This document shows positions 52,147 to 61,084 of a stretch of DNA of 64,000 nt, one piece after another (the stretch's first letter is position 1; each line of letters starts with the position of its first letter). This DNA comes from Sphingorhabdus pulchriflava. Its GTDB lineage: Bacteria; Pseudomonadota; Alphaproteobacteria; Sphingomonadales; Sphingomonadaceae. The position numbers and the translations under genes are program-made. The stretch is from the NCBI RefSeq assembly GCF_003367235.1, contig NZ_QRGP01000001.1, positions 930,001 through 994,000 on the forward strand, given 5' to 3'. The notes under the pieces were generated by a model. It worked only from the letters and a program-made list of their open reading frames with translations, did not search any database and was not told the DNA's origin.

Positions 52147-52929
52147 TTAGGCGTTCCTGGCCATCAACCCGCCGTCGACTGGAATCACTGCACCGGTGAT
52201 GAAGCTGGCGGCGGGAAGCACCAGACTTAGCGTCATGTGCGCAACTTCCTCGGGCCAGGCGTAGCGCCGCAAAGCGGTGCGGCGCTTGGCATAGAGTGTC
52301 TTGTCATCTTCCGGCACATTGTTGGTCATCCCAGTGCGGATTGGGCCGGGGCAGATGCAGTTGACGGTGATGCCTTCCTTACCAAGATCTACCGCCATGC
52401 CGCGCGTCAGGCCGGTAACGCCGGTTTTGGCGGCGACATAGGGCGTGTCGCCGGGCGTCGCGCCAAGCCCCTCGGTTGAGGCGATGTTGACGATACGAGC
52501 CGCATCGCTCTTGCGCAGCCAGGGAAGGGCAGCACGTACCGTGCGTTGATGTGCGGTCAACAGGATGGAAAGCGCCCGATCCCATATCGCATCATATTCG
52601 TCTACGGCATCAAGAGGACAGAATGCCGAGATACCTGCATTGTTGACTAGGATATCGATGCCACCAAAGTCGCTGGCGACATTGGTTACGACGGATTTGA
52701 TCGCGTCATGATTTGAAACATCGAGCGCATAGGCGTTGGCCGTGCCGCCGCTGGCTCTGATTTCTGCCACGACCGCATCACAGGACGCCTGATCCAGATC
52801 GGTAACTGCAACCTTGGCACCTTCGCTGGCGAACAGGATGGCGGTCGCCCGCCCCATGCCGCTGGCCGCTCCGGTAACGATGGCCGTGCGGCCTGCAATC
52901 GAGCGCGACAATGGGGGGCATATTTCCAT
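52147..52929 (-). CDS. Short-chain dehydrogenase/reductase
   Basis: The 260-residue product has a classical SDR layout. TGAASGMGRATAI is the cofactor Gly motif, NNAG the next element, a Ser lies in NIASTEG, and Tyr-x3-Lys is in DTPYVAAKTG. ICPGPIRTGM and the C-terminal ITGAVIPVDGGL follow. Asp after the second strand (VTDLD) predicts NAD rather than NADP. Substrate unknown. It lies nine bases downstream of the AMP nucleosidase gene, on the same strand. Confidence 0.93.
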   Translation of the reverse strand: MEICPPLSRSIAGRTAIVTGAASGMGRATAILFASEGAKVAVTDLDQASCDAVVAEIRASGGTANAYALDVSNHDAIKSVVTNVASDFGGIDILVNNAGISAFCPLDAVDEYDAIWDRALSILLTAHQRTVRAALPWLRKSDAARIVNIASTEGLGATPGDTPYVAAKTGVTGLTRGMAVDLGKEGITVNCICPGPIRTGMTNNVPEDDKTLYAKRRTALRRYAWPEEVAHMTLSLVLPAASFITGAVIPVDGGLMARNA

Positions 52930-52937
52930 GATAATCC

Positions 52938-54371
52938 TCAGCGGAAGGGGGGTTCGTTAAAGGCGCGCAGCTTGCGGCTGTGCAGGCTGTTGCCGGCTTC
53001 GCGCAGCAATTCGCAGGTCTGAATGCCAATCTGGAGGTGCGCCGCGATGGCTTCCTCATAGAAGCGGTTGGCTTGCCCGGGGAGTTTGATTTCGCCGTGC
53101 AGCGGCTTGTCCGACACGCAGAGCAGGGTGCCATAAGGCACGCGGAAGCGATAGCCTTGCGCTGCAATGGTGGCCGATTCCATGTCGATGGCAACGGCAC
53201 GCGATTGCGAAAAACGCAAGGCGCTGTCGGTGTATCGTAATTCCCAGTTGCGATCGTCTGTGGTCACAACAGTACCCGTACGCATCCGCCGTTTGAGGTT
53301 CGCGCCACTGGTGCCCGATACTTGCACAGCTGCAGCCTCAAGCGCCTGCTGCACTTCGGCAATCGGCGGAATGGGAATTTCGGGCGGCAGCACGCGGTCG
53401 AGGATATTGTCGTCACGCAAATAAGCGTGGGCGAGCACATAGTCACCGATCCGCTGGGTATCGCGCAAGCCACCGCAATGGCCGATCATCAACCAAACTT
53501 CAGGGCGGAGCACAGCGAGGTGATCGCAGATATTCTTCGCATTGGATGGGCCAACGCCGATGTTGACGAGCGTGATACCGCTCTCGCCCTCTGCCATCAG
53601 GTGATAGGCCGGCATCTGATGCTTGCGCCACGTGCTGTCAGCAACGAGTTGGGCATGATCCTCAGTAGCTTTATCGACATAAAGACCTCCCGCGCCCGAC
53701 AGGGCCGTGTAGCGACCCTTGCCAACCTGTTGACAGGCCCAGGCGACAAATTCGTCAACATAGCGGTTATAGTTGGTGAATAGGATATAGCGCTGAAAAT
53801 GCTCGGCAGGTGTGCCGGTATAATGCTTCAACCGGGCAAGCGAGAAATCGGTTCGCAGTCCGTCAAACAGCGACAGAGGCGAGCCATTTTCGTCAGCGAT
53901 TAGCAACCCGTCGGCTGCTTCGTCGCCAATGTCTGCAAGATCGGTTGCCGGGAACCATTTCGAGAGCTCGGTCGGCGAAACGTCGCCCAGCTCTAACCCA
54001 TCGAGGACATAAGGGAAGGGGATTTCCTGTTTGCTCGGGCGGACCTGCATTTCCAGCTCATATTGGTCGACCAGAAGATCGATCTGGCTGCGCAGATAGT
54101 CGCCGAAAATTTCGGGGCGGGTTAGAGTGACGCTGTAAGTGCCCGGCTTGTCGAGTCGTCCGAAGGCCAAGTTTGCGGCGTGGTCGCGCTCGGTTCCATG
54201 ATATCGGATGACCAGTTCGGGATAGGCGAATGCGCCAATCGCGCGGTCCGCCATGTCGGGTAGGGTGCGGTCTTTGAGATAGGCCGCCAGTGCGTCGCGG
54301 AGGCGGGCAACCGATGCGTTATAATGTTCGGTGATTTGGCGGATTATGTCTTGTGTCTGTTTATTGGCCAT
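52938..54371 (-). CDS. amn: AMP nucleosidase
   Basis: The 477-residue product matches the E. coli Amn type. An N-terminal regulatory domain (about 1-180) precedes a nucleoside phosphorylase-like domain with VNIGVGPSNAKNICDHLAVLRPEVWLMIGHCGGLR, AIDMESATIAAQGYRFRVPYGTLLCVSDKPLHGEIKLPG. It cleaves AMP to adenine and ribose 5-phosphate, helping control adenylate pools. A terminator separates it from the peroxiredoxin gene upstream. Confidence 0.94.
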   Translation of the reverse strand: MANKQTQDIIRQITEHYNASVARLRDALAAYLKDRTLPDMADRAIGAFAYPELVIRYHGTERDHAANLAFGRLDKPGTYSVTLTRPEIFGDYLRSQIDLLVDQYELEMQVRPSKQEIPFPYVLDGLELGDVSPTELSKWFPATDLADIGDEAADGLLIADENGSPLSLFDGLRTDFSLARLKHYTGTPAEHFQRYILFTNYNRYVDEFVAWACQQVGKGRYTALSGAGGLYVDKATEDHAQLVADSTWRKHQMPAYHLMAEGESGITLVNIGVGPSNAKNICDHLAVLRPEVWLMIGHCGGLRDTQRIGDYVLAHAYLRDDNILDRVLPPEIPIPPIAEVQQALEAAAVQVSGTSGANLKRRMRTGTVVTTDDRNWELRYTDSALRFSQSRAVAIDMESATIAAQGYRFRVPYGTLLCVSDKPLHGEIKLPGQANRFYEEAIAAHLQIGIQTCELLREAGNSLHSRKLRAFNEPPFR

Positions 54372-54405
54372 GGAGGCGGATTGTCCATTTCATAGGATTT
54401 GGCAA

Positions 54406-54434
54406 GCAAAAAGGGCGGAGGTAACCCCGCCCTT
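54406..54434 (-). terminator. Terminator after the peroxiredoxin gene
   Basis: On the minus strand AAGGGCGG pairs with CCGCCCTT around an eight-base centre and is followed by a T-run. It ends the transcript from the peroxiredoxin gene before amn. Confidence 0.85.
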
Positions 54435-54489
54435 GTGCTGACGGGGTGGCCTGAACCACCCCATATGATGATGGAGTTTCAGTGTCGCG

Positions 54490-54969
54490 TCAGAGCTGTC
54501 CGAGCATATGGTCAGCAGAGCTGACTTTGAAATCGCCCGGCGCTTCGACATTGATCTGTTCGACAACACCGTCGTTGATGACCATCGAGAAACGCTGGCC
54601 GCGCTTGCCCATGCCAAAGCCCGAACCGTCCATCGTTAGGCCAACAGCTTCGGCAAAGTCGGCATTGCCGTCTGCCAGCATGGTTATGGCGTCAGAGCCA
54701 CCCGACTTGTTCCAGGCGCCGAGAACGAACGCGTCGTTAACAGCCGTACATGCAATTTCGTCGATGCCCTTGGCCTTAAGTTCATCGGCCTTTTCGACAA
54801 AACCGGGAAGGTGGCGAGCCGAGCAAGTCGGCGTAAATGCACCGGGCACTGAAAACAGCGCAACCTTACGGCCTGCAAAATATTCAGAACTCTGCACCGG
54901 CTGAGGCCCCTCTGCAGTTGCCTTTACAAGTTTCACATCGGGGAGTTTGTCACCTACTTTGATTGTCAT
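54490..54969 (-). CDS. Peroxiredoxin (Prx5/AhpE-like redoxin)
   Basis: The 159-residue product has peroxidatic Cys49 in SVPGAFTPTCSARHLPG. A second Cys, Cys74, lies in EIACTAVND, and AFVLGAWNKSGG and the end SSADHMLGQL fit the Prx5 group. It reduces hydroperoxides, with a thiol or glutaredoxin partner. Its gene has its own promoter region and a downstream terminator. Confidence 0.93.
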   Translation of the reverse strand: MTIKVGDKLPDVKLVKATAEGPQPVQSSEYFAGRKVALFSVPGAFTPTCSARHLPGFVEKADELKAKGIDEIACTAVNDAFVLGAWNKSGGSDAITMLADGNADFAEAVGLTMDGSGFGMGKRGQRFSMVINDGVVEQINVEAPGDFKVSSADHMLGQL

Positions 54970-55198
54970 GGCTGTTCCTTCCTTGGCCCATATCGAATTG
55001 CGCCAACTGCATTACAGTTGCGTTGCACTTCTACAAATAGGGATTTGGACCAAAGGTTCCAAGTGAAGCGGTGCCATTAAAAGCGATGCACATATGCAAC
55101 AGCTCAATTGGTTAATTGCACTTTACCTTTGATGTTGAAAATTCGGTAAACAGGGCAGGCCGAAGCTGGCTCCTCCAATCTGTTGGAGGGGTGTTGAA

Positions 55199-55687
55199 AT
55201 GAAGAAAAGCACAGGGGGTTTCGCTGCATTGGCGATAGCCTTTTCGTTGGTCGCAACTCCGGCACAGGCATGCTGGACCAATGTTGAACAAGATGCAGCG
55301 CGGATAGCCAATATGAACCAGATGCTGATGGTATCCGCGCTGCGCTGTCGCTTTGGGCAGCATAATTTTCTCGACAATTATAATCGCTTCATCCGGAATA
55401 ATAATGATGTGCTGTCCAGCCAGCATCATATCATCGAGGGGCATTATGCCAAAACGGCAGGGCACAAAGCAGCCTTTGCTGAACTCGACAAATTCATGAT
55501 CGGACTGTCAAACTATTATGGCGGCGGGCATGGCAACCCGGATTGCAGCAAGCTTGAAAAACTGTCGCATCACCTCTCGAAAGGGCGGCACGACGTGGAA
55601 TCCTTGGCGGTTCTCGCTGATGAGCAAGTCGGTGTTCCCAGACAAGCGGCACAGGCTTGTTCCGTGAACATCGCTGCACGCCGCTGA
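55199..55687 (+). CDS. Exported four-cysteine protein of unknown function
   Basis: The 162-residue product has a signal peptide (MKKSTGGFAALAIAFSLVATPAQA, then Cys25). Four cysteines (25, 50, 116, 154) suggest two disulfides in the periplasm. The mature part is helical and Asn/His-rich (NFLDNYNRFIRNNNDVLSSQHHIIEGHY). The AQAC border is not a convincing lipobox. GGAGGGG lies eight to ten bases before the ATG. I do not recognise the family. Confidence 0.8.
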   Translation: MKKSTGGFAALAIAFSLVATPAQACWTNVEQDAARIANMNQMLMVSALRCRFGQHNFLDNYNRFIRNNNDVLSSQHHIIEGHYAKTAGHKAAFAELDKFMIGLSNYYGGGHGNPDCSKLEKLSHHLSKGRHDVESLAVLADEQVGVPRQAAQACSVNIAARR

Positions 55688-55695
55688 GCGACGCC

Positions 55696-55715
55696 ATATA
55701 AAGCAATCTTTATAT
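55696..55715. promoter_or_regulatory. Perfect palindromic operator candidate upstream of ahcY
   Basis: ATATAAAG (55696-55703), CAAT, CTTTATAT (55708-55715) is a perfect 8+8 inverted repeat. An overlapping repeat GCAATCT (55703-55709)/AGATTGC (55718-55724) extends it. Such a symmetric site fits an ArsR-type dimeric repressor; the SAH-cycle regulator SahR of this family controls ahcY in some proteobacteria, but the identity here is inference. Confidence 0.6.
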
Positions 55716-55740
55716 AGAGATTGCCTTGTTTCAAATTCTC

Positions 55741-55777
55741 GGCTAGGGGCCTGCCATCCAAAATCCCCTAGCCGGAG
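55741..55777 (+). promoter_or_regulatory. Leader hairpin adjoining the ahcY ribosome-binding site
   Basis: GGCTAGGGG (55741-55749) pairs perfectly with CCCCTAGCC (55765-55773) around 15 bases. The Shine-Dalgarno GGAG (55774-55777) starts immediately after the stem, and GTG 55786 follows. A hairpin at this place could influence initiation. It does not match the SAH riboswitch consensus that I know. Confidence 0.6.
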
Positions 55778-55785
55778 TTTATCCT

Positions 55786-57183
55786 GTGTCCGCAGATTAT
55801 GTAGTCGCCGACCTTTCGCTTGCCGAATATGGTCGTGCAGAAATAGCCATTGCTGAAACCGAAATGCCGGGCCTAATGGCGCTGCGTACCGAATATGGTG
55901 CTTCGCAGCCTTTGAAAGGCGCACGCATCACTGGTTCGCTCCACATGACGATCCAGACTGCTGTCCTCATCGAAACGCTCGTCGCTCTCGGTGCCGAAGT
56001 TCGCTGGGCTACCTGCAACATCTTCTCGACGCAGGACCATGCTGCTGCTGCGATTGCGGCTGCAGGTATTCCAGTTTTCGCTGTGAAGGGCGAAACGCTG
56101 GCAGATTATTGGGACTATGTCGGCAAGATTTTCGATTGGGATGACGGCTCTGGCCGCACCGCCAACATGATTCTCGACGATGGCGGCGACGCCACAATGT
56201 TCGCACTGTGGGGCGCGCGCATCGAAGCGGGCGACGAACTGCCCGAACCTTCCAATGCCGAAGAAATCGAATTCCAGCGCGCGCTGAAGGCGTTCGTCAA
56301 GGCCAAGCCGGGCTACCTCACCATGTCGGTCGCTCATATCAAGGGCGTGTCGGAAGAAACCACTACTGGCGTCCACCGCCTGTACCAGATTGCCAAAGAC
56401 GGCAAACTGCCTTTCCCCGCGATCAACGTGAATGACAGCGTCACCAAGTCGAAGTTCGACAACCTCTACGGCTGCAAGGAATCGCTGGTTGATGCGATCC
56501 GTCGCGCCACCGACGTCATGCTGGCAGGCAAGGTCGCCTGCGTTGCCGGATTCGGCGATGTCGGCAAGGGCTCGGCGGCCTCGCTGCGTCAGGGCGGCGC
56601 GCGGGTCATGGTCACCGAAATCGATCCGATCTGCGCTTTGCAGGCGGCGATGGAAGGCTATGAAGTCGTTACGATGGAAGAAGCCGTGCAGCGTTGCGAT
56701 ATCTTTGTGACAGCCACCGGCAACGAAGATGTCATCACGGCCGAGCATATGAAGGCCATGAAGCCGATGAGCATCGTTTGCAACATCGGTCACTTCGACA
56801 GCGAAATCCAGATTTCGGCGCTCGACAATTACAAGTGGACCGAAGTGAAGCCCGGAACCGATCTGGTGGAATTTCCCGACGGTAAGCAGATCATTATCCT
56901 CGCCAAGGGACGCCTGGTCAACTTGGGTTGCGCCACTGGCCACCCCAGCTTTGTGATGTCGTCAAGCTTTACCAACCAGACGCTGGCGCAGATCGAACTG
57001 TTCACCAAGACATCGGAATATAAAAACGAAGTCTATGTGCTGCCGAAGCATCTGGATGAAAAGGTTGCTGCCCTGCACCTCGAAAAACTGGGTGTGAAGC
57101 TGACCAAGCTTTCGCCCAAGCAGGCAAGCTATATCGGCGTGTCGAGCGAAGGGCCGTTCAAACCCGATCACTACCGTTACTGA
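55786..57183 (+). CDS. ahcY: Adenosylhomocysteinase
   Basis: The product is 465 residues, starting GTG 55786 ([20 protein letters not shown]). Substrate and NAD elements are intact: [15 protein letters not shown] region ([16 protein letters not shown]), [36 protein letters not shown] and the C-terminal KPDHYRY that completes the partner's NAD site. It hydrolyses S-adenosylhomocysteine and relieves inhibition of methyltransferases. Preceded by a palindrome and a leader hairpin, and followed by a strong terminator. Confidence 0.98.
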   Translation: MSADYVVADLSLAEYGRAEIAIAETEMPGLMALRTEYGASQPLKGARITGSLHMTIQTAVLIETLVALGAEVRWATCNIFSTQDHAAAAIAAAGIPVFAVKGETLADYWDYVGKIFDWDDGSGRTANMILDDGGDATMFALWGARIEAGDELPEPSNAEEIEFQRALKAFVKAKPGYLTMSVAHIKGVSEETTTGVHRLYQIAKDGKLPFPAINVNDSVTKSKFDNLYGCKESLVDAIRRATDVMLAGKVACVAGFGDVGKGSAASLRQGGARVMVTEIDPICALQAAMEGYEVVTMEEAVQRCDIFVTATGNEDVITAEHMKAMKPMSIVCNIGHFDSEIQISALDNYKWTEVKPGTDLVEFPDGKQIIILAKGRLVNLGCATGHPSFVMSSSFTNQTLAQIELFTKTSEYKNEVYVLPKHLDEKVAALHLEKLGVKLTKLSPKQASYIGVSSEGPFKPDHYRY

Positions 57184-57211
57184 TTGTTCGGAGACGAGCT
57201 CACAACAAATC

Positions 57212-57238
57212 AGGCCTGCCATTTGGTGGGCCTTTTTT
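57212..57238 (+). terminator. Rho-independent terminator of ahcY
   Basis: AGGCCTGCC pairs with GGTGGGCCT (two G-U pairs) around ATTT and is followed by TTTTT. Confidence 0.9.
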
Positions 57239-57303
57239 GTTGCGTCCGGTGCGCTTTCGTTGCACCGCAAAATTCGTAACATTTGGTTGCCGGGAATTAT
57301 TGG

Positions 57304-59685
57304 ATGCAAGGCGGAAGCCTTACTTTTGCGTTGATTGGCTTGCTTTTCGGTGTCTGGCTGGTTGGGGCTGGCTATGCCATCTGGACGGGCCTTGCAATGC
57401 GCCGCCGTGCGCGCGCATCCCTAAGGCAGACAGCCAAGCTGTCGCGGTTGATGGAGACCGCCCCAGCCGTTCCCGTTATTGTTCGTGGTGACGGAAAGTT
57501 GGAGGCATCAGAGCGTTTTTGCCTGATGTTTGGTCTGACCAAATTGCCCCCTACGATGAACGAACTGCTTGCGGAATTGGCCGTCGGTGGCGCGCAAAGC
57601 GGATGGCAGAATCTGTCGGCCTTTGTGCGTGAGACGCAAAGGACAGGCAAATCGGCGATCTGCAGATTGTCGCTGGACGGTTCCCCCCGGCGTTTCATGG
57701 CGAAGATCAGTCTGGCCGACGCACAAATCTATCCCAATGGCGCGGCCATGCTTTGGTTCTTCGATCTCACCGATACGGTTCGGGAAATTGAACGGCTTGA
57801 AGATGAATCCCAATCGGCACGCAACGCTTTTCAGGCGTTGGCGGGATTGATCGAAGCTGCGCCGCTGCCAATGTGGCATCGCGGCCCTGATTATCGGCTG
57901 AACTTCGTGAACAAAGCCTATGTCGATGCTGTCGAAGCCCAGGATGGCGAGCAGGTGGTCGCCGACGAAATCGAACTCATCGAAACTGTCAACGGAAAGT
58001 CACCCTTTGCGTTTGCCGCAGAGGCGCAAGAAACCAAGGTTCCATGTGAACGCCTGGTTTCTGCAACAATTGACGGAAAGCGTCGACAACTGCGCGTGTA
58101 TGATATCCCGATGGGCGACATTGGCGTCGGTGGCCTTGCCGTTGATATGCAGGACCTATCTGACGCGCGCGCCGACATCCGCAGACAAAGTGAAGCGCAG
58201 CGCAACCTGCTGGACAAGATGTCGGCAGGCGTCGCCCAGTTTGCTGGCGACCGTTCGCTCTCCTTTGCCAATTTGCCGTTCCAGCGGATTTTCAACTTTC
58301 CAGAAGATTGGCTCTCAGAAAAGCCTGAATTCGCCCGCGTTCTTGAGCGGATGCGCGAAAACAGCCGCATGCCGGAAGTGCGCGATTTCCCCGAATGGCG
58401 GGCTGAACGTGAAACCTGGTTCCGCATGGCGGTGCCGGTTGAGGAAAATTGGCTTTTACCGGACGGCACCCATTTGCGGCTCGTCGCGCAACCAACCCCC
58501 GATGGCGGGTTACTTTTGATTTTCGAAGACCGGACAGAGCAGGCACAACTCGCAAGCGCGCGTGATACGCTGTTGCGCGTGCGGACGGCGACTTTCGACA
58601 ATCTGTTTGAGGCCGTTTCCGTTTTTTCATCGGATGGTCGTTTGAGCATCTGGAATAAGCGTTTTGCGCAAATCTGGACGCTGGAAGAAGAAACATATCT
58701 TGCGACGCATCCGCGCTTCGACGAAATGTTGCCGTTGTTGGGAAATAGTTTGGAGAAGGCGTCGCATGTGTCAATTCTACGCGAATTGCTGCAGATGACC
58801 ATCACGACACGCCAACCGCGACGCAGCAAGATTGCGTTCAAGGACGGCAGGGTGTTCCAGATGTCGACGGTGCCGCTGCCCGACGGCAACGCGTTGCTAG
58901 CGATGCTCGACATCTCGGATGGTGTTCAGATTGAACAGGCACTTCGTGACCGCAATGCGGCGCTATCAGAGGCGGACGCCATCAAGGGGCGCTTCCTGGC
59001 GAATATGAGCTATGAATTCCGCACGCCGTTGACGTCAATAAGCGGGTTTGCAGAACTGCTGCGCCAAGGCATCGCTGGCGAATTGAACCCGCAGGCGCAG
59101 GAATATGTCGAAGCCATTGCGAAATCGGCGGATCGTTTGTCTCAGCAGATTAATTCGGTGCTCGACTTCACCCAAGGCGAAGCAGGAGCCTTGCCCGTGG
59201 TTCGCAAGCCGGTGGATGTCGCGGACTTTGTCAAAACCGTTGCGGATTCCTTTGCCGAACGCCTTTCGCAAAATGGATCGACGCTTGCCCTTGACATAAA
59301 GCCCAATGCCGGGATTGTGATGGGCGACAGCCAGCGTTTAAGGCAAGCTTTGAGTTCAATTATCGACAATGCGCTGGAGCATGGCGGAAAAAATGTCCGC
59401 CTTCTGGTTCATGCAGCGGGTGACAGGAACAGCGCTACGATCATCGTTTCCGACAACGGGCCCGGCATGACTGCACAAAAGCAAGCTTTGGCCTTTGATA
59501 CCTTCACACGCTCGCAGTCGGCAGCCGAGCGGTCGACACGTGAAGGCAACAATGCGATGGGACTTGGATTGCCGTTGGCGCGCAAACTGGTTGAATTGCA
59601 CGAAGGCAGGCTAGAACTGGAATCGCAGCCGGGGCAGGGAACTACCGTTGCGATCCAATTGCCGCGAAATGCTAAAGCGGCATGA
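57304..59685 (+). CDS. divL: DivL-type atypical histidine kinase with Tyr in place of the phospho-acceptor His
   Basis: The 793-residue product has one N-terminal membrane span (about 5-25), three PAS-like regions up to about residue 540, a HisKA-like helix and an HATPase domain. The H-box reads FLANMSYEFRTPLT: Tyr570 stands where kinases have His. The ATPase motifs are present (IIDNALEHGG, SDNGPGM, MGLGLPLARKLVELHEGRL). Caulobacter DivL has the same Tyr (Y550), three PAS domains and a similar length, and controls the CckA-ChpT-CtrA relay. The adjoining tsaE-amgK-murU-addB order is also that of divL loci. ATG 57304 is preferred to a TTG 21 bases upstream. Confidence 0.9.
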   Translation: MQGGSLTFALIGLLFGVWLVGAGYAIWTGLAMRRRARASLRQTAKLSRLMETAPAVPVIVRGDGKLEASERFCLMFGLTKLPPTMNELLAELAVGGAQSGWQNLSAFVRETQRTGKSAICRLSLDGSPRRFMAKISLADAQIYPNGAAMLWFFDLTDTVREIERLEDESQSARNAFQALAGLIEAAPLPMWHRGPDYRLNFVNKAYVDAVEAQDGEQVVADEIELIETVNGKSPFAFAAEAQETKVPCERLVSATIDGKRRQLRVYDIPMGDIGVGGLAVDMQDLSDARADIRRQSEAQRNLLDKMSAGVAQFAGDRSLSFANLPFQRIFNFPEDWLSEKPEFARVLERMRENSRMPEVRDFPEWRAERETWFRMAVPVEENWLLPDGTHLRLVAQPTPDGGLLLIFEDRTEQAQLASARDTLLRVRTATFDNLFEAVSVFSSDGRLSIWNKRFAQIWTLEEETYLATHPRFDEMLPLLGNSLEKASHVSILRELLQMTITTRQPRRSKIAFKDGRVFQMSTVPLPDGNALLAMLDISDGVQIEQALRDRNAALSEADAIKGRFLANMSYEFRTPLTSISGFAELLRQGIAGELNPQAQEYVEAIAKSADRLSQQINSVLDFTQGEAGALPVVRKPVDVADFVKTVADSFAERLSQNGSTLALDIKPNAGIVMGDSQRLRQALSSIIDNALEHGGKNVRLLVHAAGDRNSATIIVSDNGPGMTAQKQALAFDTFTRSQSAAERSTREGNNAMGLGLPLARKLVELHEGRLELESQPGQGTTVAIQLPRNAKAA

Positions 59686-60098
59686 TCGTTCGAACTGAAG
59701 CCGAAATGGAGCGGTTGGGCTTTGATCTGGCTGGGCGCGTTGGTCCCGGTCAGTTGGTGACGCTTTCCGGTCCATTAGGCGCTGGAAAGACCGTGCTAAG
59801 CCGGGCGATTTTGCGGGCGTTGGGCTTTGACGGGGATGTGTCTAGCCCGACCTACGCGATTATCCACGAATATGATGAGCCGGCGATGCGGATGCCGGTT
59901 GTCCATGCAGACCTGTATCGGCTAAAAGCTCCCGGCGAGTTGTACGAGCTTGGACTTTTTGACGATCAAGCGAGCTTGAAACTGGTCGAATGGCCAGAAA
60001 TGGGAGGCCAAGCGCTTCTGCGCGTGGACGTCGCAATTACCATTACGCCGTTGGCCGACGGCAGTCGCGAAGTGACAATCAACGAAAAAGGGATGTGA
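59682..60098 (+). CDS. tsaE: tRNA threonylcarbamoyladenosine biosynthesis ATPase TsaE
   Basis: The 138-residue product has Walker A GPLGAGKTVLSRAIL, then SSPTYAIIHEYDE and HADLYRLKAPGELYELGLFD, the YjeE/TsaE set. It drives the TsaB-TsaD complex that makes t6A37, the substrate of MtaB encoded elsewhere in this window. The start overlaps the divL stop (ATGA). Confidence 0.95.
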   Translation: MIVRTEAEMERLGFDLAGRVGPGQLVTLSGPLGAGKTVLSRAILRALGFDGDVSSPTYAIIHEYDEPAMRMPVVHADLYRLKAPGELYELGLFDDQASLKLVEWPEMGGQALLRVDVAITITPLADGSREVTINEKGM

Positions 60099-61084
60099 AA
60101 TTGACGGCTGCGCAAATACCCGCAGGGACAGATAACTTTTTGACCGGCTGCGGATGGGGCGGCGCTGCGATCGAGCCGCTTGCAGGTGATGCTTCTTTCC
60201 GACGCTATTTCCGCGTTCGCAAATCCGACGGTTCCACTGCGATGCTTATGGATGCGCCGCCGCCGCACGAAGATCCCAAGCCGTTCCTGCATGTCGCTCA
60301 ATATCTGGTTGAACAGGGTTTTCGGGCGCCGGTTGTTTACGGCACAGATTTAGATCGTGGTCTTGTCCTGATCGAAGATTTTGGCAACACCCGAATGCGG
60401 GAATTTCTGGATGACCATCCCGAAGATGAAATGCAGATTTATCGTCATGCGATTGCTACATTAATCGATCTTGAAAAGGCTCCGGTCGCCAAGCTCGCAC
60501 CCTATGATTTCGCGGCCTACTTGCGCGAAGTCGATCTTCTGGTTGAATGGTATCTTCCAGCGATGGGTGTCGCTTTTGATCGTGAGGAATTTGAAGCGCT
60601 ATGGAAAGCCGCGCTAGCTTCGATAAGCGGACCGGAATGGCAGCAGGTGACTGCATTGCGGGACTATCATGCTGAAAACATCATGCTGCTTGAAGACGGG
60701 TCGCAGGGTCTGATCGATTTTCAGGACGCATTGGCTGGACATCCTGCCTATGACCTTGTGTCTCTTTTGCAAGATGCAAGGCGCGATGTATCCCAAGAAC
60801 TCGAAATCGAGATGCTGCTCTATTACAAAAGCGTTGCAAAGCCGGAATATGACTTCGACCTGCATTACGCGTTGCTGGGCGCACAACGAAACACCAAGAT
60901 AGTCGGCATTTTCACCAGACTGTGGAAACGCGATGGTAAGGCGCGGTATCTGAATTTCCTGCCTCGTATGTGGGGCCTTCTGGAACGTGATCTGCAACAT
61001 CCGGGGCTTGCCGATTTGAAACATTGGTTCGACACAACAATCCCTGATGAAGTTCGACGCACGTCACCGGACAGCATCGCATGA
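60095..61084 (+). CDS. amgK: AmgK-like aminoglycoside phosphotransferase-fold sugar kinase
   Basis: The 329-residue product starts at GTG 60095, which overlaps the tsaE stop (GTGA). The N-lobe has PLAGDASFRRYFRV and ALMDAPPP-like LMDAPPPHED. The catalytic loop DYHAENIMLL and metal loop GLIDFQDALAGHPAYDLVSLLQDARRDV are intact. With the adjacent murU it fits the cell-wall recycling pair that phosphorylates N-acetylmuramate/N-acetylglucosamine at the anomeric position. This bypass of de novo UDP-MurNAc synthesis gives some bacteria intrinsic fosfomycin tolerance (known in Pseudomonas and Caulobacter). Confidence 0.9.
   Translation: MKLTAAQIPAGTDNFLTGCGWGGAAIEPLAGDASFRRYFRVRKSDGSTAMLMDAPPPHEDPKPFLHVAQYLVEQGFRAPVVYGTDLDRGLVLIEDFGNTRMREFLDDHPEDEMQIYRHAIATLIDLEKAPVAKLAPYDFAAYLREVDLLVEWYLPAMGVAFDREEFEALWKAALASISGPEWQQVTALRDYHAENIMLLEDGSQGLIDFQDALAGHPAYDLVSLLQDARRDVSQELEIEMLLYYKSVAKPEYDFDLHYALLGAQRNTKIVGIFTRLWKRDGKARYLNFLPRMWGLLERDLQHPGLADLKHWFDTTIPDEVRRTSPDSIA

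Noticed and set aside
55741-55785. SAH or SAM-II riboswitch at ahcY
   Set aside because: There is a hairpin but not the conserved core of either class as I know them; reported only as a leader hairpin.
55873-56943. A 356-codon minus-strand ORF opposite ahcY
   Set aside because: It is a shadow of a highly conserved gene with strong codon bias; no family sequence or ribosome site.
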